Shown: piece after piece, positions 40,760 to 47,963 of the stretch | Numbering within the stretch: the stretch's first letter is position 1 | How the letters are laid out: the number at the start of each line of letters is the position of its first letter | Source of the DNA: Actinomycetes bacterium | GTDB lineage: Bacteria > Actinomycetota > Thermoleophilia > Gaiellales > Gaiellaceae | Length of the DNA stretch: 64,000 bases | Assembly (NCBI GenBank): GCA_025358355.1 | Contig: JANYJX010000042.1 | Span: forward strand, 99,170-163,169 | Direction: 5' to 3' | Translations under genes and position numbers: made by a program | The notes under the pieces: generated by a model | What the model was told of the DNA's origin: nothing | Database searches by the model: none | What the model saw: only the letters and a program-made list of their open reading frames with translations

Positions 40760-42148
40760 TTACGCGGCTGCGAGATCAGCGAATTTCGCGTACCGCTTCA
40801 GGAAGCTGAGCTTGACCGCGTCGGTCGGGCCGTTCCTGTGCTTCGCGAGGATGATCTCGGCGAGGCCCTGCGACTCGGACTCCTCGCCGTTGTAGTACTC
40901 GTCGCGGTAGACGAAGAAGACGAGGTCGGCGTCCTGCTCGATCGAGCCCGACTCGCGCAGGTCGGAAAGAATCGGCCGCTTGTCCTGGCGCTGCTCGACC
41001 GCGCGGGAGAGCTGTGAGAGCGCGACGATCGGCACCTCGAGATCGCGGGCGAGAACCTTGAGCTGACGCGAGATCTGCGACACCTCCTGCACCCTGTTCT
41101 CCGACGAGCCGCCAGAGGTCATCAGCTGCAAGTAGTCGACAACGATCAGGCCGAGCCTCGGCTCGCGCGACTTGAGCCGGCGCGCCTTCGAACGCAGCTC
41201 CATCATCGTGATCGAGCCGGTGTCGTCGACATAGATCGGCGCCTTCATCAGCTTGTCGCAGGCAGCCGTGAGCCGCGTCCAGTCGTCGGCAGCCAGCCGG
41301 CCGGAACGAAGTCGCTGCGACTCGACCTTCGCCTCGCTGCACATCATCCGCTGTGTCACCTCGGATTTCGACATCTCGAGCGTGAACAGCGCGACCGGCG
41401 TCTGGTGACGGACGCCCAGGTTCGCCGCCATGCAGAGCGCGAGCGCTGATTTCCCCATCGACGGGCGCGCGGCAACGATGATCAAGTTGCCGGGCTGGAA
41501 ACCGGACGTGAGCTTGTCGACCTCGCGGAAACCGGAGGTAACGCCTGTGATGTCGACGCCGGCTTCGTAGAGCTTCGTGATCCGCTCGAAGCTCTCCTTG
41601 AGCAGCTCCTCGATATGGGTGAAGTCGCTCGTGACCCGTTGTTGTGCGAGCTCGAAGATCCGCTGCTCGGCGCGGTCGACGATGTCGGCGATCTCGCCCG
41701 GGCGCTCCCAGCCGAGCCGCGCGATGTCCTCGCCGGCCGAGATGATCCCGCGCAGCGTCGCCATCTCCTTGACGATTTGCGCGTGATAGCCGACGTTCGA
41801 CGCGGCAGGAACGAGGGCGACAAGTTCGTGGATCCGCTCCCGCCCACCCGAACGCTCGAGTTCGCTCCGCTGCTCGAGCAGATCGACGAGCGTGATTGCG
41901 TCGACCGGCTCGCCCTTCTGCAGCAGCTCGCGCGAGGCGGCGAAGATCGTCCCGTGGCTCGGCCGGTAGAAGTCCGACGGGCCGAGCAGCTCCGCCGCGG
42001 TCTCGGCCGCTTTCGCAGAGAGCAGCATCGCCCCGAGCACCGACTCCTCGGCCTCCAGGTTGTGCGGCTGGACGAGGCCCCGCGCTGAGCCGCCTGGGCC
42101 GCCTGAGCTGCCAGGGCCGGCGTCGCGGCTATTGGCTGTTACAGACAT
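40760..42148 (-). CDS. dnaB: Replicative DNA helicase
   Basis: This 462-residue hexameric 5'-3' helicase unwinds DNA at the replication fork. The N-terminal domain starts at VQPHNLEAEESVLGAMLLSA. The RecA-like motor has the Walker A loop IIVAARPSMGKSALALCMAA (with Ala for the usual Gly), Walker B LGLIVVDYLQLMTSGGS and the late motif ESGSIEQDADLVFFVYRDEY. The length is normal and there is no intein. It follows the ribosomal operon on the same strand after a 245-nt gap. Confidence 0.95.
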   Translation of the reverse strand: MSVTANSRDAGPGSSGGPGGSARGLVQPHNLEAEESVLGAMLLSAKAAETAAELLGPSDFYRPSHGTIFAASRELLQKGEPVDAITLVDLLEQRSELERSGGRERIHELVALVPAASNVGYHAQIVKEMATLRGIISAGEDIARLGWERPGEIADIVDRAEQRIFELAQQRVTSDFTHIEELLKESFERITKLYEAGVDITGVTSGFREVDKLTSGFQPGNLIIVAARPSMGKSALALCMAANLGVRHQTPVALFTLEMSKSEVTQRMMCSEAKVESQRLRSGRLAADDWTRLTAACDKLMKAPIYVDDTGSITMMELRSKARRLKSREPRLGLIVVDYLQLMTSGGSSENRVQEVSQISRQLKVLARDLEVPIVALSQLSRAVEQRQDKRPILSDLRESGSIEQDADLVFFVYRDEYYNGEESESQGLAEIILAKHRNGPTDAVKLSFLKRYAKFADLAAA

Positions 42149-42349
42149 GGGCCTGATCTAACGTGACTGGCGCGGCCGCCGTCCGGGAGAGCCGTCTGGG
42201 GATAACGGCGAGGCTGCACGCAGGGGAAACAGAACATCCGTTCGTACTGTATCCACACCGTCGGCGGTGGTAGCCCACAGACCCGGTGGATCTGTCCACA
42301 TGCCGGTGGCGTTGTCAGCCGCGAAATATCCGCAACGAGCGGGAACTTC

Positions 42350-42383
42350 ACACGGCTCCCCACACCCCTGTGGAGAGCCGTGT
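42350..42383 (-). terminator. 15-bp hairpin after rplI
   Basis: ACACGGCTCCCCACA pairs with TGTGGAGAGCCGTGT (one mismatch) around CCCC. It begins 11 nt after the rplI stop on the minus strand and probably ends the rpsF operon before dnaB. The rest of the 245-nt gap to dnaB holds no gene that I can support. Confidence 0.6.
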
Positions 42384-42393
42384 GGAGCGTTTC

Positions 42394-43017
42394 CTACGCT
42401 TCGGCTTCTTCGGTTGCCTCGGGCTCGTCGACGTCGACCGGCTCTTCGAGCGCGGGCTCAGCCTCAGGCTCGACCTCGGCGGTCGCCCCAACCGGCTCTG
42501 CCGACTCAGGCTGTGCCGCCGCAAGCTCAGCCGCCTCGAGCGCCGCGAGTTCCTCCTCAGGCGGCAGCTCGCCACCTTCCGGCACCACGAGCATCTTCAC
42601 TTCAGCGATGACGCCATCGAAGACGTCGATCGGGACGGTGTAGCGGCCGATCCGCTTGATCGTGTCGATCCCGATCTTGCGTCGGTCGACGCGCACCTTG
42701 CGCGTCCGCCAGAGCTCATCCGCGATGTCCGTCGTCGTCACGGAGCCGAACAGTGCCCCGGTCGGGCCGGCTTTCACCTCGAACCGGAGGACGGTCTTGC
42801 CGAGCAGCTCGGCGATCTTGCCGGCCTGCTCGGTCGTGCGCGCCTCGTGCCGTGCACGTTGCGACTCGATCTTCTTCAGCTCGGCGACCTTGCCGGAGGT
42901 CGCAACCTCGGCGAGCCGCCGCGGCAGCAGGAAGTTCCGCGCGTAGCCGCGCTTCACATCCACGACCTCACCGCGGAGGCCGATCTTGTCGACATCTTGG
43001 AGCAGGATGATCTCCAT
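42394..43017 (-). CDS. rplI: 50S ribosomal protein L9 with long acidic tail
   Basis: L9 binds 23S rRNA at the base of the L1 stalk and helps frame maintenance. The N-terminal domain is typical (MEIILLQDVDKIGLRGEVVD then VKRGYARNFLLPRRLAEVAT), as is the C-terminal domain (FGSVTTTDIADELW, IGIDTIKRIGRYTVPIDVFD). The core ends near residue 150. About 55 extra residues follow, rich in Glu, Ala, Pro and Asp (for example EEELAALEAAELAAAQPESA). Total length is 207 against about 148. It is the last gene of rpsF-ssb-rpsR-rplI. Confidence 0.95.
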   Translation of the reverse strand: MEIILLQDVDKIGLRGEVVDVKRGYARNFLLPRRLAEVATSGKVAELKKIESQRARHEARTTEQAGKIAELLGKTVLRFEVKAGPTGALFGSVTTTDIADELWRTRKVRVDRRKIGIDTIKRIGRYTVPIDVFDGVIAEVKMLVVPEGGELPPEEELAALEAAELAAAQPESAEPVGATAEVEPEAEPALEEPVDVDEPEATEEAEA

Positions 43018-43020
43018 CGC

Positions 43021-43281
43021 CTACCCCGACACGTACGGCAGCAACGCCATCTCGCGGGCCCGCTTGACCGCCACGGCGACCATGCGCTGGTGCTTACGGC
43101 ATGCGCCGGTGATGCGGCGGTTCCGGATCTTGCCCTTCTCCGAGATATAGCGCCGGAGCTGGCTGACGTTCTTGTAGTCGACGTCCGTGACCTTGTCCTT
43201 GCAGAAGTGGCAGCTCTTGCGCCGCCCGGGGGCGGAGCCGGGGCTGAGCCGCTTCCGCGGCGTCTGTGTTTTCTGTGCCAT
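43021..43281 (-). CDS. rpsR: 30S ribosomal protein S18
   Basis: The 86-residue protein S18 contacts S6 on the small-subunit platform. [20 protein letters not shown], then [20 protein letters not shown] and [20 protein letters not shown], is diagnostic. The CxxC pair plus the later Cys suggests the zinc-binding (C+) paralog form. It lies between ssb and rplI with 3-9 nt gaps. Confidence 0.96.
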   Translation of the reverse strand: MAQKTQTPRKRLSPGSAPGRRKSCHFCKDKVTDVDYKNVSQLRRYISEKGKIRNRRITGACRKHQRMVAVAVKRAREMALLPYVSG

Positions 43282-43290
43282 GTGCTCTCC

Positions 43291-43755
43291 CTAGAACGGA
43301 ATGTCGTCGTCGGCGGTGGGTGTCGAGGGGAAGTCGGCATCGGAGCCGCCTGCTTGGCCTCCGGTCTGAGGCGGCAAATACGAGCCTCCGCCGCCTCCGC
43401 CGCCGCCTTCTCCGTCACCGCGGCTGCCCAGGAACTGCACGTTGTCGGCGACGATCTCGACGGCCTGGCGCTTGCCGGATCCGTCCGTCGCTTCCCACTC
43501 ACGCCATTCGAGGCGACCGTCGATCGCGACCGGACGACCCTTGGCGAGGTACTGGGCGCAGCTCTCACCCTGGTTACCCCAGACCGAGATGTCGAAATAG
43601 TTGGGCTTGTCGGTCCACTGGCCCGACTCGTCCTTGCGGCGTGTGTTCACTGCAATCCGCAGCGAGCACAGCGCTGTGCCGGACGCCAGGTGCTTCAGCT
43701 CGGGGTCGCGCGTCAGGTTGCCGACCAGGACGACGCGATTGATGTTGGCAGCCAT
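43291..43755 (-). CDS. ssb: Single-stranded DNA-binding protein
   Basis: This 154-residue SSB has one OB-fold (residues 1-105): NRVVLVGNLTRDPELKHLAS, FDISVWGNQGESCAQYLAKG and RPVAIDGRLEWREWEATDG. A Gly-rich linker follows, and the end SADDDIPF-like tip is TADDDIPF, which recruits replication and repair partners. The ATG directly follows the rpsF stop, and the gene sits in the classical S6-SSB-S18 operon. Confidence 0.96.
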   Translation of the reverse strand: MAANINRVVLVGNLTRDPELKHLASGTALCSLRIAVNTRRKDESGQWTDKPNYFDISVWGNQGESCAQYLAKGRPVAIDGRLEWREWEATDGSGKRQAVEIVADNVQFLGSRGDGEGGGGGGGGSYLPPQTGGQAGGSDADFPSTPTADDDIPF

Positions 43756-44316
43756 CTACTCCTCCTCCTCTGCTGCAGCGGGCTCTGCCGCAGCAGCAGG
43801 CTCGTCCGCCGACTCGTCCGCAGCCTCCGCGGGCTCGGATGCAACGACGGGATCGTCGGCGACATCTTCACTCGCAGGCGCTGCCACGGCTACTGGCTCC
43901 ACGGGCGCTGTTTCTTCCGGAGCCGGCTCCATCGGGGCTGTCTCAACCGGCGCTCGCGCGGATCGAGTTGGCGCAGCCGAGACGGGCTCAGGCGGCGGAG
44001 GCTGGGAGATCGCGATGTCGACCGATCCGCCGGCAGTCCGGCGCACGGCCATGTGCCGCATCACGGTGTCGTCGATCTTGAGCACGCGGGAGACCTCGTC
44101 GAGCGTCTCTGCACCGCAGCTGAACAGGAGCAAATGGTAGGTGCCCTCGCCCTTCTTCCTGATCTCATAGGCGAGTTTCCGTCGGCCCCACGCGTCGTGG
44201 CGATCAACGGTGCCGCCGCCTTTTTCGATCAGTTCGCGCGTTCGTGCGATGAGGGTGCCCTGCTGTTCCTCCGAAAGCTCGGGGTCCAGCATCAGCAAGA
44301 TTTCATAGTCGTTCAC
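43756..44316 (-). CDS. rpsF: 30S ribosomal protein S6 with long acidic tail
   Basis: The S6 core occupies about residues 1-98: YEILLMLDPELSEEQQGTLI, GGGTVDRHDAWGRRKLAYEI then RKKGEGTYHLLLFS, and VLKIDDTVMRHMAVRR. It is followed by about 85 residues of Pro/Ala/Glu-rich low complexity ending in AAEPAAAEEEE. Total length is 186 against about 95-100. It heads the operon, with a GTG start preceded by GGAAGGAG. A TAGAGT hexamer about 95 nt upstream may be the promoter, leaving a leader long enough for S6:S18 autoregulation, though I cannot show such a structure. Confidence 0.95.
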   Translation of the reverse strand: MNDYEILLMLDPELSEEQQGTLIARTRELIEKGGGTVDRHDAWGRRKLAYEIRKKGEGTYHLLLFSCGAETLDEVSRVLKIDDTVMRHMAVRRTAGGSVDIAISQPPPPEPVSAAPTRSARAPVETAPMEPAPEETAPVEPVAVAAPASEDVADDPVVASEPAEAADESADEPAAAAEPAAAEEEE

Positions 44317-44448
44317 GTTCCCTCGTTTCTCCTTCCTTCGGTCTGAGTCGGCCTCGCCGGCAGGTCACGCCCGGGAACAGGCGGGACGAAGCGAGACAGG
44401 AAGCCGAGGCACTCTAGCGACAGCTCACGAGACGATGTCGCAGCGGGG

Positions 44449-44454
44449 TAGGAT
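44449..44454 (+). promoter_or_regulatory. Leaderless -10 element (TAGGAT)
   Basis: TAGGAT is followed by exactly 6 nt and the ATG at 44461. Confidence 0.58.
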
Positions 44455-44460
44455 CGCCGC

Positions 44461-44748
44461 ATGCGACGGCTCGTCACCTGGCTCGCCGGCATCGCTGGAA
44501 TTGCGGCGCTTCTGCGCTGGCGCTCGCGGCAGCGGATGGTTGCTCCGCCGAGCTTGCCTGCCCCCGCGGTGACCGATCCTGCCGCCGAGCTGCGCCAGAA
44601 ACTCGATCAGACACGCGAAGCCGTTCCCGATCCGCCAGCGGAACCGGAGGCGACGATCTCGCTCGAGGAGCGCCGCCGTCGCGTCCACGAGCGCGCGAAG
44701 GAAGCAGTCGATCTCATGCACGGTTCCCGCGAGGACGACGCCCACTAG
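44461..44748 (+). CDS. Small membrane-anchored protein of unknown function, 95 aa
   Basis: This 95-residue protein has one short N-terminal hydrophobic segment (LVTWLAGIAGIAALLRWRSR), a Pro-rich linker and a charged helix (LEERRRRVHERAKEAVDLMH). It may be tethered to the inner face of the membrane. The start is fixed by TAGGAT 6 nt upstream. Its stop shares one base with the GTG of the next gene, so the two are co-translated. Its function is unknown. Confidence 0.65.
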   Translation: MRRLVTWLAGIAGIAALLRWRSRQRMVAPPSLPAPAVTDPAAELRQKLDQTREAVPDPPAEPEATISLEERRRRVHERAKEAVDLMHGSREDDAH

Positions 44749-45395
44749 TGGCAGATCTCGACGCGACGAGCCACGGCGACTACGGCGTCGCCCAGGAACT
44801 GCGCTCCCTCGCCGCGCAGGTCGTCTCGCTGCAAGCCGATGTTCGCCGCCTCGAGAGCGCACCGCTGCCACACGACATAGATGGCAACGCGGGCCGCGGC
44901 TGGGACGACGAGTCCGGGCCAGCAGCTACGCCAGCGAGCTTTGGCTGGATCTCGGCGTTCGAGGCGCCGCGCCGCGCACCCGTGCGCATCCCGCGGCTGC
45001 CGCTCGAGCTCGCGTTCCTCGTCGGCGCTGCGGCTCTCGCCGGCTTCGCGCACTTCCGCCCGCTCGTGATCGCCGGGGCGATGGGCGCCGCGTGGCTGAT
45101 CGTCGTGCTTGCGGAATGGGCTGGCTCGCGCGGCGACCGGCTCCGCCACCGCATCCTGTTCGAGGCGCCGGCGTTCGCCCCGCAACCCGAGGCCGATGTC
45201 GTCCGCGCCGATCCGACCTGGTTCACGCCGCCGGTCGAGCACACGCTGCTCACGCGCCCTTCTGCGCCGGCGTCGCAAGCAGCGCCGGAGGAGCAGACCA
45301 TGATCGCGAAGCTGCCGTCTCTGCTGGACACGGATCTGGTCGACACGGATCTGGTCGACACGGAGACGACAGCCGAACGCCGACCCGGCGGCTGA
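44748..45395 (+). CDS. Membrane protein of unknown function with a C-terminal DTDLV repeat
   Basis: This 215-residue protein has an N-terminal coiled-coil segment (VAQELRSLAAQVVSLQADVR), a two-helix membrane hairpin (LPLELAFLVGAAALAGFAHF and PLVIAGAMGAAWLIVVLAEW) and a cytosolic Pro-rich tail. The tail ends with a tandem DTDLV repeat encoded by two copies of a 15-bp unit (45327-45356). It is coupled to the 95-aa gene upstream, and an MBOAT gene follows 36 nt later. Its function is unknown; a scaffold role in surface assembly is speculative. Confidence 0.62.
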   Translation: MADLDATSHGDYGVAQELRSLAAQVVSLQADVRRLESAPLPHDIDGNAGRGWDDESGPAATPASFGWISAFEAPRRAPVRIPRLPLELAFLVGAAALAGFAHFRPLVIAGAMGAAWLIVVLAEWAGSRGDRLRHRILFEAPAFAPQPEADVVRADPTWFTPPVEHTLLTRPSAPASQAAPEEQTMIAKLPSLLDTDLVDTDLVDTETTAERRPGG

Positions 45396-45431
45396 CGGCT
45401 ACCCGAGCCCCGCGGCTAAAACCCTCACGCC

Positions 45432-46841
45432 GTGCTCTTCCCCACCGCCACTTTCGCGATCTTCTTCCTGCTCGTGCTGCCGCTCTCGTGGCTCACGATG
45501 CCGCACCCGCACCGCTGGCGCGTGTTCATCATCGTCGCAAGCTACGTCTTCTACAGCTGGTGGGACTGGCGTTTCGTCTTCCTGCTCGCCGGCTCGACGC
45601 TCTGGAACCACGCGCTCGCTCGCGGGATCCACCGCACGTCCGTCGTGTCGCGCCGCAAAGCGCTGCTGATCGTCGCCCTCGCCGGGAACCTCGGTGCGCT
45701 CGGCTACTTCAAGTACTACGACTTCTTCGTCAGCTCCGGCGACAACCTGCTGTCGACCATCGGGCTGAGCATGCCGCTCGGGCTGCGGACCGTGATCCTG
45801 CCGGTCGGGCTCTCGTTCTACACCTTCATGGCAATCAGCTATGTCGTCGACACCTACCGCGGCGACTTCCAGCCCGTCAGCCTCGCCCGGTTCGCAGCGT
45901 ACCTTTCCTTTTTCCCGCACCTCGTTGCCGGCCCGATCGTCCGGCCAGCCGAGCTGCTGCCGCAGCTCGAGACCCCGCGCGACCCGCGCAGCGTCGACAC
46001 GAGCCGCGCCTTCTACCTGATCGGCACGGGCCTGTTCAAGAAGGTCGTGATCGCGAACTTCCTCGCTTCGTCGATCGTCGACGACGTCTTCGGCGCGCCC
46101 GGCCAGCACTCGTCGCTCGAGATCCTCGTCGCCGTCTACGCGTACGCCGTCCAGATCTACGCCGACTTCAGCGGCTACACCGACATGGCGATCGGGCTCG
46201 CGCTGCTCCTCGGCTTCCGCTTCCCACAGAACTTCGACTCGCCGTATTCGGCCGTGTCGATTCAGGACTTCTGGCGGCGCTGGCACATGACGCTCTCGCG
46301 CTGGCTGCGCGACTACGTCTACATCCCGCTCGGTGGCAACCGCCGGGGCGAGCTCGGGATCTACCGCAACCTGCTGGCGACGATGCTGATCGGTGGCCTG
46401 TGGCACGGCGCCGGCTGGACGTTCGTCGTCTGGGGCGGCCTGCACGGGCTCGGGCTCGCGATCGGGCGGTACCGACGAGGCGCGGACACGACGGCGCCCA
46501 CCGGCTTCGCGCTCTGGCGTGCGCGAATCATCACGTTCCATCTCGTCTGCTTCGCCTGGATCTTCTTCCGCGCCGACTCGTTCGGGACGGCGAAGGACGT
46601 GCTTGTCGGACTCGTCTCTCGCTGGGGCGATCCCGCGCCGCTCGTCACGTGGACGATCGTCGTCGCGATCGCCGTCGGCATCGCTTCGCAATATCTGCCC
46701 GCACGCGTGCCGCGCCAACTGATGGACAGCTTCGCGCGCCTCCCCGTCGTCGCGCAGGCAAGCGTCCTCGCCGTCGGCCTGATGATCACCAGTGTCATGG
46801 GGCCGGAGGGCGTGGCACCGTTCATCTACTTCCGTTTCTAA
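45432..46841 (+). CDS. MBOAT family O-acyltransferase (AlgI-like)
   Basis: This 469-residue polytopic enzyme of the membrane-bound O-acyltransferase family moves acyl groups across the membrane for polysaccharide acetylation. The AlgI-type signatures are VGLSFYTFMAISYVVDTYRG, FFPHLVAGPIVRPAELLPQL, QDFWRRWHMTLSRWLRDYVY and the catalytic His region GLWHGAGWTFVVWGGLHGLG. The GTG start precedes helix 1. It is followed 10 nt later by an SGNH hydrolase-like gene, the usual partner that transfers the acetyl group on the outside. Confidence 0.92.
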   Translation: MLFPTATFAIFFLLVLPLSWLTMPHPHRWRVFIIVASYVFYSWWDWRFVFLLAGSTLWNHALARGIHRTSVVSRRKALLIVALAGNLGALGYFKYYDFFVSSGDNLLSTIGLSMPLGLRTVILPVGLSFYTFMAISYVVDTYRGDFQPVSLARFAAYLSFFPHLVAGPIVRPAELLPQLETPRDPRSVDTSRAFYLIGTGLFKKVVIANFLASSIVDDVFGAPGQHSSLEILVAVYAYAVQIYADFSGYTDMAIGLALLLGFRFPQNFDSPYSAVSIQDFWRRWHMTLSRWLRDYVYIPLGGNRRGELGIYRNLLATMLIGGLWHGAGWTFVVWGGLHGLGLAIGRYRRGADTTAPTGFALWRARIITFHLVCFAWIFFRADSFGTAKDVLVGLVSRWGDPAPLVTWTIVVAIAVGIASQYLPARVPRQLMDSFARLPVVAQASVLAVGLMITSVMGPEGVAPFIYFRF

Positions 46842-46851
46842 CTGGCAGCTC

Positions 46852-47913
46852 TTGACGACAGACGACACCCACCTCGAACGTCAACGCCGGAGGCGACGGA
46901 CGACCGACGACGGCCGGCGCACGCTGACCGCCGGGCACGCGCTCGTGATCGCGGTACTCGCGCTCGCGCTGGGCACGCTTCTGAACGCGCCGGGGCTGCA
47001 CAAGGCGGCCTTCAACCAACCGGCTGGAAAGGAACGCGATCTCGCGCTCGCGCTGACTGGGCCGCTCGCGACGGTCAGCCACACACTCCGGTTCGACCGG
47101 CCGCGCAAAGGGCTGCAGTCGGTGCTCGGGCGCAGCGGCGAGGACCGAATCGACACCGCGATCGTGATCCCTGCCCCGCCGAAGGGCGGGCCGAAGCCCA
47201 CCGCGCCGCCACCGCTTCGCCGGCTCGCGTTCGGCCCGACCAAGCGCATGCGCCTCTGGGTCGCCGGCGATTCGCTGGTGATCGTGCCCGGGTGGGCGAT
47301 CATTCGCGCCGCCGGCCGCGCGATCAGGCCGGTAGGCGGCGGCCCCGACGGGCATGTTGCGACCGGCCTCGAGCGGCCCGACGTCTTCAATTGGTTCACG
47401 CATGTCGCCGACGAACTGCGGATGCTGAAGCCGAACGCGGTCGTGCTCGACTTCGGCGGCAACGACGACCACAGTTACATGACGGGCCTCCCGAAGGGCG
47501 TCACCATCGACGGCTTCGGCTCGCCGTCCTGGACGAGCGAGTACCGACGGCGCGTCGGCGGGATCATGGACACCGTCAGTCGCGGGCACGCATTCCTCGT
47601 CTGGATCGGGCTGCCGATTACACGCGACGAAGCTCAAACTCGGCGCTTCGACACGATCAACGCGATCGTCGAATCCGAGGCGCGCAAGCGGCCCGGGCGC
47701 GTCGCGTTCGTCGATACCTACGCCACGTTCGCGAGCGACACCGGCGGCTTCACGCCGTATCTGCAAGACGTGAACGGCAACCAGGTGCTCGTTCGGTCAC
47801 CCGACGGAGTCCACTTCGAGCCGGCCGGAGGCGCGATGATCGCCCGCCTCGTCCTGCATCGCCTCAACGAGGCCTACGACCTGACGAGCTGGCGCAAGAA
47901 GGCCGCTCGCTAG
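46852..47913 (+). CDS. Membrane-anchored SGNH hydrolase-like acetyltransferase partner
   Basis: This protein of about 353 residues has a basic N-terminus, one membrane anchor (TAGHALVIAVLALALGTLLN) and an extracellular SGNH fold. Block I is LWVAGDSLVIVPGWA, the Asn block is VVLDFGGNDDHSYM, and the catalytic Asp/His block is RSPDGVHFEPAGGAMIA. This resembles DUF459/AlgJ-type partners of MBOAT proteins, so the pair probably O-acetylates a cell-surface glycan. The TTG at 46852 is the most likely start, just after the MBOAT stop; ribosome binding is weak and a longer start inside the MBOAT gene cannot be excluded. Confidence 0.8.
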   Translation: MTTDDTHLERQRRRRRTTDDGRRTLTAGHALVIAVLALALGTLLNAPGLHKAAFNQPAGKERDLALALTGPLATVSHTLRFDRPRKGLQSVLGRSGEDRIDTAIVIPAPPKGGPKPTAPPPLRRLAFGPTKRMRLWVAGDSLVIVPGWAIIRAAGRAIRPVGGGPDGHVATGLERPDVFNWFTHVADELRMLKPNAVVLDFGGNDDHSYMTGLPKGVTIDGFGSPSWTSEYRRRVGGIMDTVSRGHAFLVWIGLPITRDEAQTRRFDTINAIVESEARKRPGRVAFVDTYATFASDTGGFTPYLQDVNGNQVLVRSPDGVHFEPAGGAMIARLVLHRLNEAYDLTSWRKKAAR

Positions 47914-47963
47914 CCGTGGCTACACTGGCAGCGGATGCGACCGGCGACCCACGGAGGCAGTCG

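Noticed and set aside
44317..44460. S6:S18 autoregulatory leader upstream of rpsF
   Set aside because: The leader is long enough, but I could not draw a convincing hairpin with the required bulge by eye.
47292..47963. 224-residue extension of the secreted hydrolase
   Set aside because: It runs out of frame through the SGNH gene. GGAGG and a signal peptide mark ATG 47964.
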